The translations under genes were made by a program, and so were the position numbers. Positions 26,318 through 39,007 of a stretch of DNA of 64,000 nucleotides are shown here, piece by piece (the stretch's first letter is position 1; every line of letters begins with the position of its first letter). A model generated the notes under the pieces. It did not search any database. It was not told where the DNA came from and saw nothing but the letters and a program-made list of their open reading frames with translations. Origin of the DNA: Actinotalea alkalitolerans (GTDB lineage: Bacteria > Actinomycetota > Actinomycetes > Actinomycetales > Cellulomonadaceae); assembly GCF_023369855.1 (NCBI RefSeq), contig NZ_JAMBPP010000017.1, positions 1-64,000 on the forward strand, given 5' to 3'.

Positions 26318-27583
26318 TCAGACCGACCGTGACCTGAGCAGGCCCAGGACCGCGTCCCAGAGCGCGTCGGCCACGACCGACTTGGAGCCCTCGGCCTGGG
26401 ACACCGTCCCACCCTCCGCGTCGAGGATCGTCACCGCGTTGTCGGCGCTGGCGAAGCCGCGCCCGTCGCCCACCGCATTCACCGCGAGCAGGTCCGCGCC
26501 CTTGCGCCGCGCCTTGGCCCTGCCGTGCTCGAGCACCGTCGCGGTGGAGTCACCCGTCTCGGCAGCGAAGCCCACGACCAGCTGGCCAGGACGGAGCCGG
26601 TCGGCAGCGAGCTCGGCGAGGACGTCGGGGTTGGCGACCAGCTCGATCGAGGGCCCCTGACCCGTGCCGTCCTTCTTGATCTTGTGACCGGCGACCGTGA
26701 GGGGGCGGAAGTCGGCGACCGCAGCGGCCATCACGATCACGTCGGCCCGGGCCGCGGCACGGCGGACCGCCTCGCGCAGCTCGTCCGTCGTCTCGACCGG
26801 CACGACGTCGACGCCCGGGGGCGGGTCGAGCGAGACGTTCGCGGCGACCAGCGTCACCTGCGCCCCTCGACGCCGTGCGGTCTCGGCCAGCGCGTAGCCC
26901 TGACGACCGGTCGAGCGGTTCCCCAGGAAGCGGACGGGGTCCAGCGGTTCCCGCGTCCCACCGGCGGACACGACCACACGACGGCCTGCGAGGTCCTCGA
27001 CGACAGCACCCGACGGGACCGTGCGCTGTGCGCCCGCGTCGATCGCGCTGCCGGTCGCAGGTGCGACGAGGGCCAGGGCCGCTGCAGCGATCACCGCGGG
27101 CTCGGGCAGCCGGCCCGGCCCGGTGTCCTGACCGGTGAGCCGCCCCGAGTCCGGTTCGAGCACGTGCACCCCGCGCTCGCGCAGCAGGGCGACGTTCGCA
27201 CGGGTCGCCGGGTGCTCCCACATCTCGGTGTGCATCGCGGGAGCCATCAGCACCGGGCAGCGGGCGGTGAGCAGCGCTGCGGTGAGCAGGTCGTCGGCGC
27301 GACCTGACGCAGCGCGTGCGAGCAGGTCGGCCGTCGCAGGGGCCACGACCACGAGGTCGGCCTGCTTGCCGAGCGAGACGTGCTCGACGGCCGGGACGTC
27401 CTCGAACACGCCCGTGGTGACCCGGTGACCTGACAGCGCCTCCCAGGTGGCCGCGCCGACGAACTCGAGCGAGGCGCGTGTGGGGACCACGTGCACGTCG
27501 TGCCCGGACTCGGTGAGCAGGCGCAGCAGCAGAGCCGCCTTGTAGGCCGCGATGCCGGCGCTCACGCCGAGCAGGATGCGCAC
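26318..27583 (-). CDS. coaBC: Bifunctional phosphopantothenoylcysteine decarboxylase/synthase
   Basis: CoaBC performs two steps of coenzyme A synthesis. The N-terminal flavin decarboxylase CoaC (about 1-180) has GVSAGIAAYK, the FMN/substrate loop near EHVSLGKQADL and PAMHTEMW. The C-terminal synthase CoaB (about 185-420) has VVVSAGGTREPLDPVRF, NRSTGRQGYA and the KIKKDG segment. Both halves are complete and the length (421) is normal. The start is GTG without an obvious Shine-Dalgarno. It follows rpoZ by 34 bp and is probably co-transcribed with it. Confidence 0.95.
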   Translation of the reverse strand: MRILLGVSAGIAAYKAALLLRLLTESGHDVHVVPTRASLEFVGAATWEALSGHRVTTGVFEDVPAVEHVSLGKQADLVVVAPATADLLARAASGRADDLLTAALLTARCPVLMAPAMHTEMWEHPATRANVALLRERGVHVLEPDSGRLTGQDTGPGRLPEPAVIAAAALALVAPATGSAIDAGAQRTVPSGAVVEDLAGRRVVVSAGGTREPLDPVRFLGNRSTGRQGYALAETARRRGAQVTLVAANVSLDPPPGVDVVPVETTDELREAVRRAAARADVIVMAAAVADFRPLTVAGHKIKKDGTGQGPSIELVANPDVLAELAADRLRPGQLVVGFAAETGDSTATVLEHGRAKARRKGADLLAVNAVGDGRGFASADNAVTILDAEGGTVSQAEGSKSVVADALWDAVLGLLRSRSV

Positions 27584-27617
27584 GTCCGACTCAGTCCGGG
27601 GGGTGGCTCGGGGCTCG

Positions 27618-27881
27618 TCAGCCCTCGATGGGCTCGACGGTCAGCAGGCCGGCGTTGATCTCCCGCATCGAGATCGACAGGGCCTTCTCCTGGTGACGGG
27701 TCTCGACCAGCGGGCCGACGTACTCGAGCAGGCCCTCGTTGAGCTGGGAGTAGTACGCGTTGATCTGCCGAGCGCGCTTGGCCGAGTAGATCACCAGCGC
27801 GTACTTCGAGTCGGCCGCGGCGAGCAGCTCGTCGATGGGCGGGTCGGTGATGCCCTCGGGGGCAGCAACGGTTCCAGACAT
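27618..27881 (-). CDS. rpoZ: RNA polymerase omega subunit
   Basis: Omega helps assemble RNA polymerase by holding the beta-prime subunit. The 87-residue protein contains the family core [28 protein letters not shown] and the [16 protein letters not shown] helix. The ATG at 27881 was chosen because conserved sequence begins there and CGGAG lies upstream; a longer frame to 27962 is not credible. Order gmk-rpoZ-coaBC is typical of Actinobacteria. Confidence 0.94.
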   Translation of the reverse strand: MSGTVAAPEGITDPPIDELLAAADSKYALVIYSAKRARQINAYYSQLNEGLLEYVGPLVETRHQEKALSISMREINAGLLTVEPIEG

Positions 27882-27963
27882 GTTCGCTCCGGGTGTTCGT
27901 GGGGCTGCGGGTGACCACTCGGGCCCTGCCCGGGGCGGTCTCCCAGGCACGCAGCCTCCCATG

Positions 27964-28602
27964 CTACCGCTTCGGAAGACCCATGACCTCGATCAGCTCG
28001 TCCGTGGCGCGGTGCACGTCGTCGTTGACGATCACGTGGTCGAACTCGCTCTCGGCCGCGAGCTCGACCCTGGCCGTGGCCAGGCGACGGGCCCGCTCCT
28101 CGGCGTCCTCGGTCCCTCGCCCGACCAGCCGCCGGACCAGCTCGTCCCAGCTGGGCGGTGCGAGGAACACGAAACGTGCCTCGGGCATCGCCAGCCGGAC
28201 CTGCCGAGCGCCGGCCAGATCGATCTCGAGCAGCGCCGGTCGCCCGGCGCTGAGCCGCTCCTGGACAGGGGCGCGGGGCGTCCCGTAGCTGTTCCGACCG
28301 TGCACGACCGCCCACTCGAGCAGCTCGCCCTCGTGCACCATCCGGGCGAACTCGGCGGGTCCCACGAAGTGGTAGTGCACGCCGTCGACCTCCCCGGGGC
28401 GAGGGTCACGCGTCGTCGCGGAGACGGACAGCCAGACCTCGGGGTACCGCCGGCGGATGTCGGCGGAGACGGTGCCCTTGCCGACGGCGGTGGGACCGGC
28501 CAGGACGGTCAGTCGGGACCGACCGCCGTCGGCCGCGCCGGCGAGGGCTTCTGACGGCCCCCGGGCATGACGAGAGATGGGGTGCTGCTCGGAGGAGGTC
28601 AA
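27964..28602 (-). CDS. gmk: Guanylate kinase
   Basis: Gmk phosphorylates GMP to GDP. The protein has the P-loop GPTAVGKGT (36-44), the GMP-binding [21 protein letters not shown] and the family's [11 protein letters not shown] segment. The only in-frame start before the P-loop that I can find is TTG at 28602 (212 residues), 12 bp after the mihF stop; it has no clear Shine-Dalgarno, so coupling to mihF translation is possible. The N-terminal 30 residues are not conserved in character. Confidence 0.92.
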   Translation of the reverse strand: MTSSEQHPISRHARGPSEALAGAADGGRSRLTVLAGPTAVGKGTVSADIRRRYPEVWLSVSATTRDPRPGEVDGVHYHFVGPAEFARMVHEGELLEWAVVHGRNSYGTPRAPVQERLSAGRPALLEIDLAGARQVRLAMPEARFVFLAPPSWDELVRRLVGRGTEDAEERARRLATARVELAAESEFDHVIVNDDVHRATDELIEVMGLPKR

Positions 28603-28614
28603 GATCGCGGCAGC

Positions 28615-28926
28615 TCAGCCGAACCGCTCGATCAGGGCGCGGGCCTGGTGAGGGCCCAGGCCACGCAGCCGTCGGGTTTCCGAGATGCCGATGTCGGCCA
28701 TGATGGCTCGAGCCTTGATCTTGCCGACCCCGGGGAGCGACTCCAGCAGGGCCGAGACCTTGAGCTTGCCGATCACGTCATCGGTACGCCCCTGCTCGAT
28801 CACCTCCGAGAGGGATCCCTGCGAGTACTTCAGGCGGTTCTTCACCTCTGCGCGAGCCTGGCGGGCAGCAGCTGCCTTTTCGAGGGCAGCGGCACGCTGT
28901 TCAGGAGTCAGCGGGGGTAGGGCCAC
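28615..28926 (-). CDS. mihF: Actinobacterial integration host factor mIHF
   Basis: This 103-residue nucleoid protein binds DNA and shapes the chromosome; it is specific to Actinobacteria and unrelated to HU-type IHF. It has a long N-terminal basic helix (PEQRAAALEKAAAARQARAEVKNRLK) and the helix-two-turn-helix core with LLESLPGVGKIKARAIMADIGI and the LRGLGPHQARALI end. The length matches mIHF/sIHF. It is upstream of gmk, as usual. Its own promoter is visible upstream. Confidence 0.94.
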   Translation of the reverse strand: MALPPLTPEQRAAALEKAAAARQARAEVKNRLKYSQGSLSEVIEQGRTDDVIGKLKVSALLESLPGVGKIKARAIMADIGISETRRLRGLGPHQARALIERFG

Positions 28927-28969
28927 GCGGGCTCACCTTCTTCCCAGACGGGGTGGGTGGACGAGGTCG

Positions 28970-28999
28970 AACCTAGCGAGCCGGAGGCCCGCTCGGCAA
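28970..28999 (-). promoter_or_regulatory. Probable mihF promoter
   Basis: On the minus strand TTGCCG (complement of 28994-28999) and TAGGTT (complement of 28970-28975) are 18 bp apart, about 44 nt before the mihF ATG. This is one of the few minus-strand genes here with both boxes visible. Confidence 0.55.
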
Positions 29000-29022
29000 C
29001 GCGAGAGCGGCAGCGACCGAGG

Positions 29023-29937
29023 TCAGCGCACCGCGCGAGCGGCGTCATCGGCCGCCCGACGTGCCTGGTCGAGCAGTGCGGCAGGCGACGGACCGGCCTC
29101 GAGGACGGCCCGCGAGGTAGAGGCGAGCACGGCCCCCCGCGCCGAGCCGAACACCGCGACCAGCTCGGCGGGCCCCGCACCCTGGGCGCCGACCCCCGGG
29201 GCCAGGAGCGGTCCCTGGACCGCGCCGAGGTCGATCCCGAGCTCGGCCACGGCCGCACCGATGGTCGCCCCGACCACCAGGCCCACCGAGCCGAGCCTGG
29301 AACCGGTGAGCGAGATCTCCGCGGCGTTGAGCGCAGCGGCACCTGCCGCCACCGACCCGGCGACCGAGCGCCCGAAGGGACCGTCGGCCCCGCCCGGCGG
29401 CTGCCGGTCACGCAGGGCGTGCTGCACCGAGGCGCCCTCGGGGTTCGAGGTCAGCGCGAGCACGAACAACCCGCTGCCCGAGGCCGTCGCTGCGTCGACC
29501 GCAGGCTGGAGCGACCCGAACCCGAGGTACGGGCTCACCGTGAGGGCATCGCAGGCCATCGGCGCGCCGGGGCGCAGGTACGCGTCCGCGTAGCCGTCCA
29601 TGGTCGAGCCGATGTCACCCCGCTTGGCGTCGAGCACCACCTGGGTGAGGCTCGGGGAGGTGCGCACCGCGCGCAACAGCTCCTCGAGGACCGCCACACC
29701 CCGCGACCCGTGCCGCTCGAAGAAGGCCGACTGGGGCTTGAGAGCCGCCACGTGGCCGTCGAGCGCCTCCGCGACACCCATCGAGAACCGACGCAGACCG
29801 TCCACGTCGTCCGAGAGCCCCCAGCGGGTCAGCAGGGCCGGGTGGGGATCGATCCCCACGCACAGCGGTCCCAGACGGTCCATCGCCGCTGCCAGCCGGT
29901 CACCGAAGGTCGGCCGGGCGGCGCCGTCGGTCCTCAC
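29023..29937 (-). CDS. pyrF: Orotidine 5'-phosphate decarboxylase, type 2
   Basis: PyrF makes UMP, the last step of de novo pyrimidine synthesis. At 304 residues it is the longer type-2 form common in Actinobacteria. The catalytic motif is [18 protein letters not shown], and LCVGIDPHP is near the N-terminus. GTG is the start, overlapping the carB stop (GTGA), so it is the last gene of the pyr operon. Confidence 0.95.
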   Translation of the reverse strand: MRTDGAARPTFGDRLAAAMDRLGPLCVGIDPHPALLTRWGLSDDVDGLRRFSMGVAEALDGHVAALKPQSAFFERHGSRGVAVLEELLRAVRTSPSLTQVVLDAKRGDIGSTMDGYADAYLRPGAPMACDALTVSPYLGFGSLQPAVDAATASGSGLFVLALTSNPEGASVQHALRDRQPPGGADGPFGRSVAGSVAAGAAALNAAEISLTGSRLGSVGLVVGATIGAAVAELGIDLGAVQGPLLAPGVGAQGAGPAELVAVFGSARGAVLASTSRAVLEAGPSPAALLDQARRAADDAARAVR

Positions 29938-32900
29938 GTGAGGATCGCGGTGGGGACGGCGCGGAGCTCGAGCGTGTGGTCCTGCAGGCTGCGGACCTCG
30001 AACGGTCCACGCTGCAGCGACTCGATGGCCTGGACCGCCGCGGCGAACTGCTGGACGGTCGTCACGATCGCCTTGTCGGCGGCCACCGTCGCGGTGCGGA
30101 TCTCGTACCCGTCCGCCCGTGCCCCCTGCCCCGAGGGCGTGTTGACCACCATGTCCACCTCGCCGGCGACGATCAGGTCCACGATGGTCGGCTCCCCCGC
30201 AGGCCCTCGGCCCGAGGAGTGCTTGCGCACCACGGTCGACGCGATCCCGTTGCGACGCAGCACCGCCGAGGTCCCCGCGGTGGCGAGCACCTCGAACCCC
30301 ATCTCGGTGAGCCGCTTGACCGGGAAGGTGATGGCCCGCTTGTCACGGTCGGCCACCGAGATGAAGACCTTGCCCCCGACGGGCAGCCCACCGAACGCCG
30401 CTGCCTGGGACTTCGCGAAGGCCGTCGGGAAGTCGACGTCGAAGCCCATCACCTCACCGGTCGAACGCATCTCGGGGCCCAGGACGGTGTCGACGACCAG
30501 CCCCTCCTTGGTACGGAACCGCTTGAACGGCAGCACCGCCTCCTTGACCGCGATCGGGGCGTCCAGCCCGAGGGTCCCGCCGTCACCGGTCGAGGGCAGC
30601 ACCCCCGAGGCGCGCAGCGTCGCGATGCTCTGCCCTGCCATCACCAGCGCCGCCGCCTTGGCCAGAGGGACACCGGTCGCCTTGGACACGAAGGGAACGG
30701 TCCGGCTGGCCCTCGGGTTGGCCTCCAGGACGTAGAGCACGTCGCTGACCAGGGCGAACTGGACGTTGAGCAGGCCCCGCACCCCGACCCCGCGGGCGAT
30801 CGCCTCGGTCGAGACCCGGATGCGGTCCAGCTCGGAGACCGAGACGGTCACCGGGGGGAGCACGCAGGCCGAGTCGCCCGAGTGGATCCCCGCCTCCTCG
30901 ATGTGCTCCATGACACCGCCGAGGTACAGCTCGGTGCCGTCGTAGAGCGCGTCGACGTCGAGCTCGATCGCGTCGTCCAGGAAGCGGTCGATCAGCAGCG
31001 GGGGGATCTCCCCGCTGCTGCCCGTGCCCCCGGCCAGGGCGGCACCCTCGAGCGCTCGCGTGACGTAGCCCTCGAGCTGCCCGTCGGAGTACACGATCTC
31101 CATCCCGCGACCGCCGAGCACGTACGACGGACGGACCAGGACGGGGTACCCGATCCTGGTGGCGACCTCGGTCGCCTCAGCCAGGGTGCGGGCCGTGCCG
31201 AAGGCGGGTGCCGGCAGCCCCGCGGCCGCCAGGACCCGGCCGAACGCACCGCGGTCCTCCGCAGCGTCGATGGCCGAGGGCGGTGTACCCAGGATCGGCA
31301 GACCCGCGGCCTCGAGGCGCTCGGCCAGGGCGAGCGGGGTCTGGCCACCGAGCTGGACGATGATGCCCGCGACCGGACCGACAGCGAGCTCGGCCTGGTA
31401 GACCTCGAGCACGTCCTCGAAGGTCAGCGGCTCGAAGTAGAGCCGGTCGGAGGTGTCGTAGTCGGTCGAGACCGTCTCGGGGTTGCAGTTGACCATGACC
31501 GTCTCGAACTCACCCCGCAGCGCGAGCGCCGCGTGGACGCACGAGTAGTCGAACTCGATCCCCTGGCCGATGCGGTTGGGACCCGAGCCGAGGATCAGCA
31601 CCGCCGGGCGGGTCCGGGGCTGCACCTCGGTCTCCTCGTCGTAGGAGGAGTAGTGGTACGGCGTCGTGGCCGCGAACTCGGCCGCGCAGGTGTCCACCGT
31701 CTTGAACACCGGGCGCACCCCCAGCGCCTGACGGACCTCACGCACGGTCTGCTCGCTGATCCCCCGCAGCCGGGAGATCTGGACGTCGGACAGGCCGTGC
31801 CGCTTGGCCCGCAGCAGCAGGGTGCGGCCCAGCTCACGGGCCTGGGAGACCTCCTCGGCGATCTGGTTGACGAGCACGATCTGGTCCAGGAACCACGGGT
31901 CGATGCCGGTCGCGTCGAAGACCTGCTCGAACCTCGCACCGCCCTCACGGCCGACGGTGCGCAGCACCTGCTGGACCTGGATCAGCCGGTGCTCGGTGGG
32001 GATCCGGATCGCTGCCAGGAGGTCGTCGAGCACCTCACCCTCGGGCGCCGGGCCGTCCCAGTGGAAGACCGAGCCCGACCTGTCGATGGACCGCATGGCC
32101 TTGCCGAGCGCCTCGGCGAAGTTGCGCCCCATGGCCATCGCCTCACCGACCGACTTCATGGTGGTGGTCAGCGTCGGGTCGGCCGCGGGGAACTTCTCGA
32201 ACGCGAACCTCGGGACCTTCACCACGACGTAGTCGAGCGACGGCTCGAACGAGGCGGGCGTCGAGCTGGTGATGTCGTTGGGGATCTCGTCGAGGGTGTA
32301 GCCCACCGCGAGCCGCGCGGCGATCTTGGCGATCGGGAAGCCGGTCGCCTTCGAGGCCAGGGCGCTCGACCGCGAGACCCGTGGGTTCATCTCGATGACC
32401 ACGATGCGTCCCGTGGCCGGGTCCACGGCGAACTGCACGTTGCACCCGCCGGTGTCCACGCCCACCTCGCGGATGATGGCGATCCCCACGTCACGCATCC
32501 GCTGGTACTCACGGTCGGTGAGCGTCAACGCCGGCGCGACGGTGATCGAGTCACCCGTGTGCACCCCGACCGGGTCGACGTTCTCGATCGAGCAGACCAC
32601 CACCACGTTGTCCGCGTGGTCGCGCATCAGCTCGAGCTCGAACTCCTTCCACCCCAGGATCGACTCCTCGAGCAGCACCTCGGTGGTCGGCGAGTAGTGC
32701 AGGCCAGCACCGGCGATCTGCCGGAGCTGGGCCTCGTCGTACGCGATGCCCGAGCCCAGCCCGCCCATCGTGAACGAAGGGCGCACGACCACCGGGTAGC
32801 CGAGCTCGTCCGCGTAGCGCAGGACGTCGTCCATGGTGTGCGCGATCGCGCTCTGGGCGGACTCGGCACCGCACCGCTCGACGACCTCCTTGAAGGCCTG

Positions 32901-33287
32901 CCGGTCCTCGGCGAGGTGGATCGAGGCCGTGTTGACCCCGATCATCTCGACCCCGTAGCGCTCCAGGACACCCGCCTCGTCCAGCGCGATCGCCGCGTTG
33001 AGCGCGGTCTGGCCGCCCAGGGTGGCCAGCACCGCGTCGGGCCGCTCCTTGGCGATGATCGACTCGAGCACCTCGGTGGTGATCGGCTCGATGTACGTCG
33101 CGTCGGCGAACTCGGGATCGGTCATGATCGTCGCCGGGTTGGAGTTGACCAGGATCACCCGGATCCCCTCGGCGCGCAGCACCCGGCAGGCCTGGGTGCC
33201 CGAGTAGTCGAACTCGGCGGCCTGGCCGATGACGATCGGACCGGAGCCGATGACCAGGACGCTCGAGATGTCAGTGCGACGGGGCAT
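29934..33287 (-). CDS. carB: Carbamoyl-phosphate synthase large subunit
   Basis: CarB builds carbamoyl phosphate from bicarbonate, ammonia and two ATP. The 1117-residue protein has two homologous ATP-grasp halves (about 1-550 and 551-940) and a C-terminal allosteric MGS-like domain. Each half has its own dinucleotide-like opening ([21 protein letters not shown] and [20 protein letters not shown]). I chose the ATG at 33287, where conserved sequence begins; a longer frame runs into carA in the wrong reading. It overlaps carA by 17 bp and pyrF by 4 bp. Confidence 0.97.
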   Translation of the reverse strand: MPRRTDISSVLVIGSGPIVIGQAAEFDYSGTQACRVLRAEGIRVILVNSNPATIMTDPEFADATYIEPITTEVLESIIAKERPDAVLATLGGQTALNAAIALDEAGVLERYGVEMIGVNTASIHLAEDRQAFKEVVERCGAESAQSAIAHTMDDVLRYADELGYPVVVRPSFTMGGLGSGIAYDEAQLRQIAGAGLHYSPTTEVLLEESILGWKEFELELMRDHADNVVVVCSIENVDPVGVHTGDSITVAPALTLTDREYQRMRDVGIAIIREVGVDTGGCNVQFAVDPATGRIVVIEMNPRVSRSSALASKATGFPIAKIAARLAVGYTLDEIPNDITSSTPASFEPSLDYVVVKVPRFAFEKFPAADPTLTTTMKSVGEAMAMGRNFAEALGKAMRSIDRSGSVFHWDGPAPEGEVLDDLLAAIRIPTEHRLIQVQQVLRTVGREGGARFEQVFDATGIDPWFLDQIVLVNQIAEEVSQARELGRTLLLRAKRHGLSDVQISRLRGISEQTVREVRQALGVRPVFKTVDTCAAEFAATTPYHYSSYDEETEVQPRTRPAVLILGSGPNRIGQGIEFDYSCVHAALALRGEFETVMVNCNPETVSTDYDTSDRLYFEPLTFEDVLEVYQAELAVGPVAGIIVQLGGQTPLALAERLEAAGLPILGTPPSAIDAAEDRGAFGRVLAAAGLPAPAFGTARTLAEATEVATRIGYPVLVRPSYVLGGRGMEIVYSDGQLEGYVTRALEGAALAGGTGSSGEIPPLLIDRFLDDAIELDVDALYDGTELYLGGVMEHIEEAGIHSGDSACVLPPVTVSVSELDRIRVSTEAIARGVGVRGLLNVQFALVSDVLYVLEANPRASRTVPFVSKATGVPLAKAAALVMAGQSIATLRASGVLPSTGDGGTLGLDAPIAVKEAVLPFKRFRTKEGLVVDTVLGPEMRSTGEVMGFDVDFPTAFAKSQAAAFGGLPVGGKVFISVADRDKRAITFPVKRLTEMGFEVLATAGTSAVLRRNGIASTVVRKHSSGRGPAGEPTIVDLIVAGEVDMVVNTPSGQGARADGYEIRTATVAADKAIVTTVQQFAAAVQAIESLQRGPFEVRSLQDHTLELRAVPTAILT

Positions 33288-34479
33288 GTGCGGGTGACTC
33301 CTCGGTGGGGCTGCCGGTCGACCCGGCGCTGGACATGAGCTCGACGAACCGGTCGAAGAGGTACGCGGCGTCGTGCGGGCCGGCAGCGGCCTCAGGGTGG
33401 TACTGGACCGAGAAGGCCGGCAGGTCGAGGCACTCCAGGCCCTCGACGACGTCGTCGTTGAGGTCGACGTGCGAGACCACGACCCGCCCGTAGCGGCCGC
33501 CGTCGTGCGGGGCGACGGACTCGCCGTCCAGCGGCGCGTCGACAGCGAAGCCATGGTTGTGCGCGGTGATCTCGACCTTGCCGGTGCGACGGTCCATCAC
33601 CGGCTGGTTGACCCCGCGGTGGCCGAAGGTCAGCTTGTAGGTGCCGTAGCCCAGCGCCCGACCGAGCAGCTGGTTGCCGTAGCAGATCCCGAAGAAGGGG
33701 ATCCTGCGGTCGAGCACCTCGCGCAGCAGGGCGACCTCGTGCACGGCCGCCGAGGGGTCCCCCGGGCCGTTGGAGAAGAAGACGCCGTCGGGCCGCAGGG
33801 CCAGGACGTCCTGCACGCTCGAGCCGACCGGCAGGACGTGCGTGCGGACCCCCCGCTCGGCGAGCCGCTGCGGGGTCATCGTCTTGATCCCCAGGTCCAG
33901 GGCGACCACCGTCGCCACGGGCGCGTCGACGCCCTGGGCCTCCACGGTGTAGGGCTCGCTCGTGGTGACCTCGCCGGCCAGGTCCGCGCCGGACATGACC
34001 GGGGCCGCGGTGACCACGGCCAGGAGGTCCTCCGAGGTCCGCTGCCGACCGCTCGCGTCGACCAGCGCGTCGCCCGAGAAGATCCCGGCACGCATCACAC
34101 CGCGGTCACGCAGGTGGCGGGTCAGTGCGCGGGTGTCGATGTCGCTGATCCCCACGATCCCCTCGTCGACCAGCCCGTCGGCCAGGCTCCGGGTCGAGCG
34201 CCAGCTCGAGGGTCGGATGGCCGGGTCACGCACCACGTAGCCCGCGACCCAGATGCGCCGCGACTCGACGTCCTCCTCGTTGATGCCGGTGTTCCCCACG
34301 TGCGGGGCGGTCATCACCACGATCTGCCGGTGGTACGAGGGGTCGGTGAGGGTCTCCTGGTAGCCGGTCATCCCGGTGTTGAAGACGATCTCCCCGACCG
34401 TGCGCCCCGTCGCCCCGTAGGCCAGACCGGTGAACGTCCGGCCGTCCTCCAGCACCAGGACCGCGGTGTGCTCGCTCAT
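33271..34479 (-). CDS. carA: Carbamoyl-phosphate synthase small subunit
   Basis: CarA is the glutamine amidotransferase subunit that feeds ammonia to CarB. The 402-residue protein has an N-terminal CarA domain (about 5-140) and a class I glutaminase domain (about 190-375) with catalytic C266 (FFGICYGNQ), H361 and E363 (QYHPEA). The C-terminal 20 residues are Ser/Pro-rich. The start overlaps the PH-protein gene by ATGA. Confidence 0.96.
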   Translation of the reverse strand: MSEHTAVLVLEDGRTFTGLAYGATGRTVGEIVFNTGMTGYQETLTDPSYHRQIVVMTAPHVGNTGINEEDVESRRIWVAGYVVRDPAIRPSSWRSTRSLADGLVDEGIVGISDIDTRALTRHLRDRGVMRAGIFSGDALVDASGRQRTSEDLLAVVTAAPVMSGADLAGEVTTSEPYTVEAQGVDAPVATVVALDLGIKTMTPQRLAERGVRTHVLPVGSSVQDVLALRPDGVFFSNGPGDPSAAVHEVALLREVLDRRIPFFGICYGNQLLGRALGYGTYKLTFGHRGVNQPVMDRRTGKVEITAHNHGFAVDAPLDGESVAPHDGGRYGRVVVSHVDLNDDVVEGLECLDLPAFSVQYHPEAAAGPHDAAYLFDRFVELMSSAGSTGSPTEESPAHAPSH

Positions 34480-35030
34480 GGGTTCTCCTCGCTCGTGCGG
34501 TCGGGGGCAGCGGCCTCGGCCGCGGCGGTACGGGGGGTGACCAGACCACGTGCCGCCGTGGCGAGCACCTCGCGGTCGCCGGCGACGCGTGTCCGCAGCC
34601 CGGTGTCCAGAACCTGTCCGCCGGTCTCCCAGCGCAGGACCACGAGCCCCTGGCCGCCGACGTACTTGCCGGCCATGCCCGGGGCGAGGCTCACCTCGCG
34701 CAGCGAGGCGGCCGGGACGAAGACGTCGCGCGCGCCGGGACGCTCGACCACCACACCCGCGTCGTGCACCCGGACGGTGGCGGCCGAACGCACACCCAGA
34801 CCGTGCGCGACGACGCGCTCGAGCCAGTCACCCCCGAGCGTGGTCGAGACGTAGGTCGCGGGGATCGGGGCGCTGCGCCCCGCACCCAGGTCGTCCGTGG
34901 ACGGCACGTCCGGGATCGAGACGACGACCCGGGCGGTGCGACGCCCACGCGCGCGCCAGCCGAGCCACATGCCCAGCAGGACCAGGACGAACACCCCGAC
35001 CAGGATCGCGATCGCGGCACCGGTGCCCAT
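34476..35030 (-). CDS. PH-like domain membrane protein of the pyr operon
   Basis: This 184-residue protein has one N-terminal membrane helix (about 6-26, [20 protein letters not shown]), a basic stop-transfer stretch, and a PH-like domain (about 55-165; [22 protein letters not shown] to [19 protein letters not shown]). A gene of this kind sits between pyrC and carA in many Actinobacteria, but its role is unknown. It overlaps pyrC by TGATG and carA by ATGA, so it is made together with the pyrimidine enzymes. Confidence 0.8.
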   Translation of the reverse strand: MGTGAAIAILVGVFVLVLLGMWLGWRARGRRTARVVVSIPDVPSTDDLGAGRSAPIPATYVSTTLGGDWLERVVAHGLGVRSAATVRVHDAGVVVERPGARDVFVPAASLREVSLAPGMAGKYVGGQGLVVLRWETGGQVLDTGLRTRVAGDREVLATAARGLVTPRTAAAEAAAPDRTSEENP

Positions 35031-36378
35031 CAGGCGCCACCAGGAGGGCCGGCCGCGCCCGAGCGAGTCCCGTCGGCCGCGACGCCGTCGAGCACGGTGG
35101 GCCTGCCCCGCAGGAAGGTCGCCACGACGCGGCCGCTCAGCTCACGTCCGCCGAACGGCGTGTTGCGGCTCGTGCTCGCCAGCTGTGTGCCGTCGACCGT
35201 CCACCGCGCGGCCGGGTCGACCAGGGTGACGTTCGCGGGCTCGCCGACGCTCAGCGGACGCCCCTGCGGCCGCTCCCCCTCGTGCACCCGGCCGATACGT
35301 GCCGGGGCGGAGGACAGGACACGGGCGACGTCGGCCCAGGTCATCCGGCCGGTGTCGACCATGGTCCGGGTCACGATGCCCAGCGCGGTCTCCAGACCGG
35401 TCATGCCGAAGGCCGCAGCAGCCCACTCGCAGTCCTTGTCCTCGCGGGTGTGCGGGGCGTGGTCGGTGGCCACGATGTCGATGGTGCCGTCGGCCAGGGC
35501 CTCCCGCACCGCCTCGACGTCGGCGGCGGTACGCAGCGGGGGGTTGACCTTGTAGAGCGGGTCGTAGGAGCGGGCGAGCTCGTCGGTCAGCAGCAGGTGG
35601 TGCGGGGTGACCTCGGCCGTCACCGAGATCCCCCGGGACTTGGCCCAGCGCAGGATCTCCACCGAACCCGCGGTCGAGACGTGGCAGACGTGCAGCCGCG
35701 AGCCCACGTGCTCGGCCAGCAGCACGTCACGGGCGATGATCGCCTCCTCGGCGACCGCCGGCCACCCGGCCAGGCCGACCTCCGCCGAGACGATCCCCTC
35801 GTGCATCTGGGAGCCGAGGGTCAGGCGTGGCTCCTGGGAGTGCTGGGCGATGACGCCGTCGAAGGCCTTGACGTACTCCAGGGCCCGGCGCATGAGGACC
35901 GGGTCGTCGACGCAGTGACCGTCGTCGGAGAAGACCCGCACCCGCGCGGCCGAGTGGGCCATCGCACCGAGCTCGGCGAGCTGCTCACCGGCCAGTCCCA
36001 TGCTGACCGCACCCACCGGATGGACGTCCACCCAGCCGGCGTCGCGACCGAGCCGCCACACCTGCTCGACCACCCCGGCGGTGTCCGCCACGGGTGAGGT
36101 GTTGGCCATCGCGTGCACCGACGTGAACCCGCCGAGCGCAGCGGCGCGGGTACCGGTGGCCACCGTCTCGGCGTCCTCCCGACCCGGCTCGCGCAGGTGG
36201 GTGTGCAGGTCCACCAGCCCGGGCAGGGCCACGAGGCCGTCGCCCTGGATCGTCACCGCCTCCGGGCCGGCGCCGTCGGAGGCGTCGGGTCCCACGGCCA
36301 CGATCCGCCCGTCGGCCAGCAGGAGGTCGGTCGGTGCGCCGCCCAGCGGGGCGACTCCCCGCAACAGGTACTGAGTGG

Positions 36379-36382
<4 letters not shown>
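35030..36382 (-). CDS. pyrC: Dihydroorotase
   Basis: PyrC closes carbamoyl aspartate to dihydroorotate. The 450-residue length fits class I dihydroorotases. The zinc site begins with H60 and H62 in [11 protein letters not shown], and [10 protein letters not shown] is the later metal/catalytic loop. I chose the GTG at 36382 because it overlaps the pyrB stop as GTGA and AAGGAG is 8-9 nt upstream; a GTG two codons earlier is too close to that site. Confidence 0.95.
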
Positions 36383-38033
<1,651 letters not shown>

Positions 38034-38058
38034 TCTTAAAGGATGTCGGACACAGCGC

Positions 38059-38064
38059 ACCCTA
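38059..38064 (-). promoter_or_regulatory. Probable -10 box of the pyr operon
   Basis: TAGGGT on the minus strand lies about 58 nt before the pyrR ATG. CTGAGA, a weak -35 match, is 16 bp further upstream, inside the end of the AraC-type gene. The start would give a leader holding the PyrR hairpin. Confidence 0.5.
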
Positions 38065-38082
38065 CTGCACCCGACCGACCTC

Positions 38083-38916
38083 TCAGGGCTCGTCCCGACG
38101 GTCGGGACGTGGCGCGCCGGACGACTCCTCGGGCCCCGGCGCACGCTGCACGGCACCCGCCCGGCGACGGAACTGCGCGGGGGTCTGACCGGTGAGCCGG
38201 CCGAAGGTCCGGGTGAAGACCGCCTGGTCGTAGAAGCCCGTCCGGTGGGCGACCTCGACCAGGGGCAACGTGGTCGAGCTGAGCAGCACCGTCGCCCGGT
38301 CGATGCGCGCACGCAGCACGAACTGCTGGGGCGAGAGCGAGAAGACGCGCCTCATGCGACGGTCCAGGGTCGACGCGGAGCATCCCGCCGCGGCGGCCAT
38401 CTCGGCCACCGTGACGGTCTCGGACACCCGTTCGTGCACGAGGGCCACGACCCTGGAGAGCGAGCTCACCGCTGCGTCGGCGGGGTCGTAGGTGCGCAGG
38501 TCCTCCGAGATGCTCACGAGGCCGACCACCACGCCGTCGACGCTCACCGGGACCTTGGAGGTCAGGTACCACCCGGGCGCTCCCCCGGGCCGCCGGATCA
38601 GCTCGAGCTCGTTGCGCACCGGGTTGCCGGTCCGCAGCACGACCTCGTCCTGGGCGACGTAGTGCTCGGCGAGCTGCGCGTCGAAGACCTCTTCGGCGCG
38701 GCGGCCCACCACGGACCGCCGGGACCGCTCGTCGGTGCGCTCGACGAAGGCCTGGTTGACCGCGACGTAGCGGCCGCTGGTGTCCTTGGCGCAGAACATC
38801 GTCGCGGTGAGCTCGTCCATGAGCTGCAGGACGGCCGGGCTCAGGGCGGCGAGCAGACGCTCACCCTCGGGCCAGGGGTCGGCGTGGCCCGCAGGCCGGG
38901 TCGGACGTGGCGTCAT
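38083..38916 (-). CDS. AraC-family regulator with N-terminal PAS-like domain
   Basis: This 277-residue protein has an N-terminal PAS-like sensory domain (about 25-150, AVLQLMDELTATMFCAKDTSGRYVAVNQAFVERT) and a C-terminal AraC DNA-binding domain (about 165-255, with CSASTLDRRMRRVFSLSPQQFVL and VAHRTGFYDQAVFTRTFGRLTGQTPAQF). The ATG at 38916 is where conserved sequence begins. It diverges from putA, and the 91-bp space between them has two direct copies of a 9-mer. It is therefore the likely activator of putA in response to proline or a related signal. Direct evidence for the ligand is lacking. Confidence 0.87.
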   Translation of the reverse strand: MTPRPTRPAGHADPWPEGERLLAALSPAVLQLMDELTATMFCAKDTSGRYVAVNQAFVERTDERSRRSVVGRRAEEVFDAQLAEHYVAQDEVVLRTGNPVRNELELIRRPGGAPGWYLTSKVPVSVDGVVVGLVSISEDLRTYDPADAAVSSLSRVVALVHERVSETVTVAEMAAAAGCSASTLDRRMRRVFSLSPQQFVLRARIDRATVLLSSTTLPLVEVAHRTGFYDQAVFTRTFGRLTGQTPAQFRRRAGAVQRAPGPEESSGAPRPDRRDEP

Positions 38917-38929
38917 GGCAGGGGGGACA

Positions 38930-38976
38930 GTACAAGACCGGCGGCCGACCAGCAGCCTGCGGGATTCGTACAAGAC
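38930..38976. promoter_or_regulatory. Direct repeat, candidate AraC-type operator
   Basis: GTACAAGAC occurs twice on the plus strand, at 38930-38938 and 38968-38976, 38 bp apart, in the space between the AraC-type gene and putA. The first copy overlaps TACTGT, a possible -10 box of the regulator gene on the minus strand. AraC proteins often bind paired direct repeats. Confidence 0.55.
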
Positions 38977-39007
38977 GCGTACGGCCCTCGCGACGGACCA
39001 TGGGCCC

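Noticed and set aside
27190-27290. PAMH in place of PAMN in the CoaC active loop as a defect
   Set aside because: The rest of CoaBC is intact and I recall His at this position in other actinobacterial CoaBC proteins, so it does not look like inactivation.
29976-33338. Open frame of 1120 codons on the plus strand
   Set aside because: It is the antisense of carB, with His/Arg/Asp-rich composition and no domain, while carB is complete.
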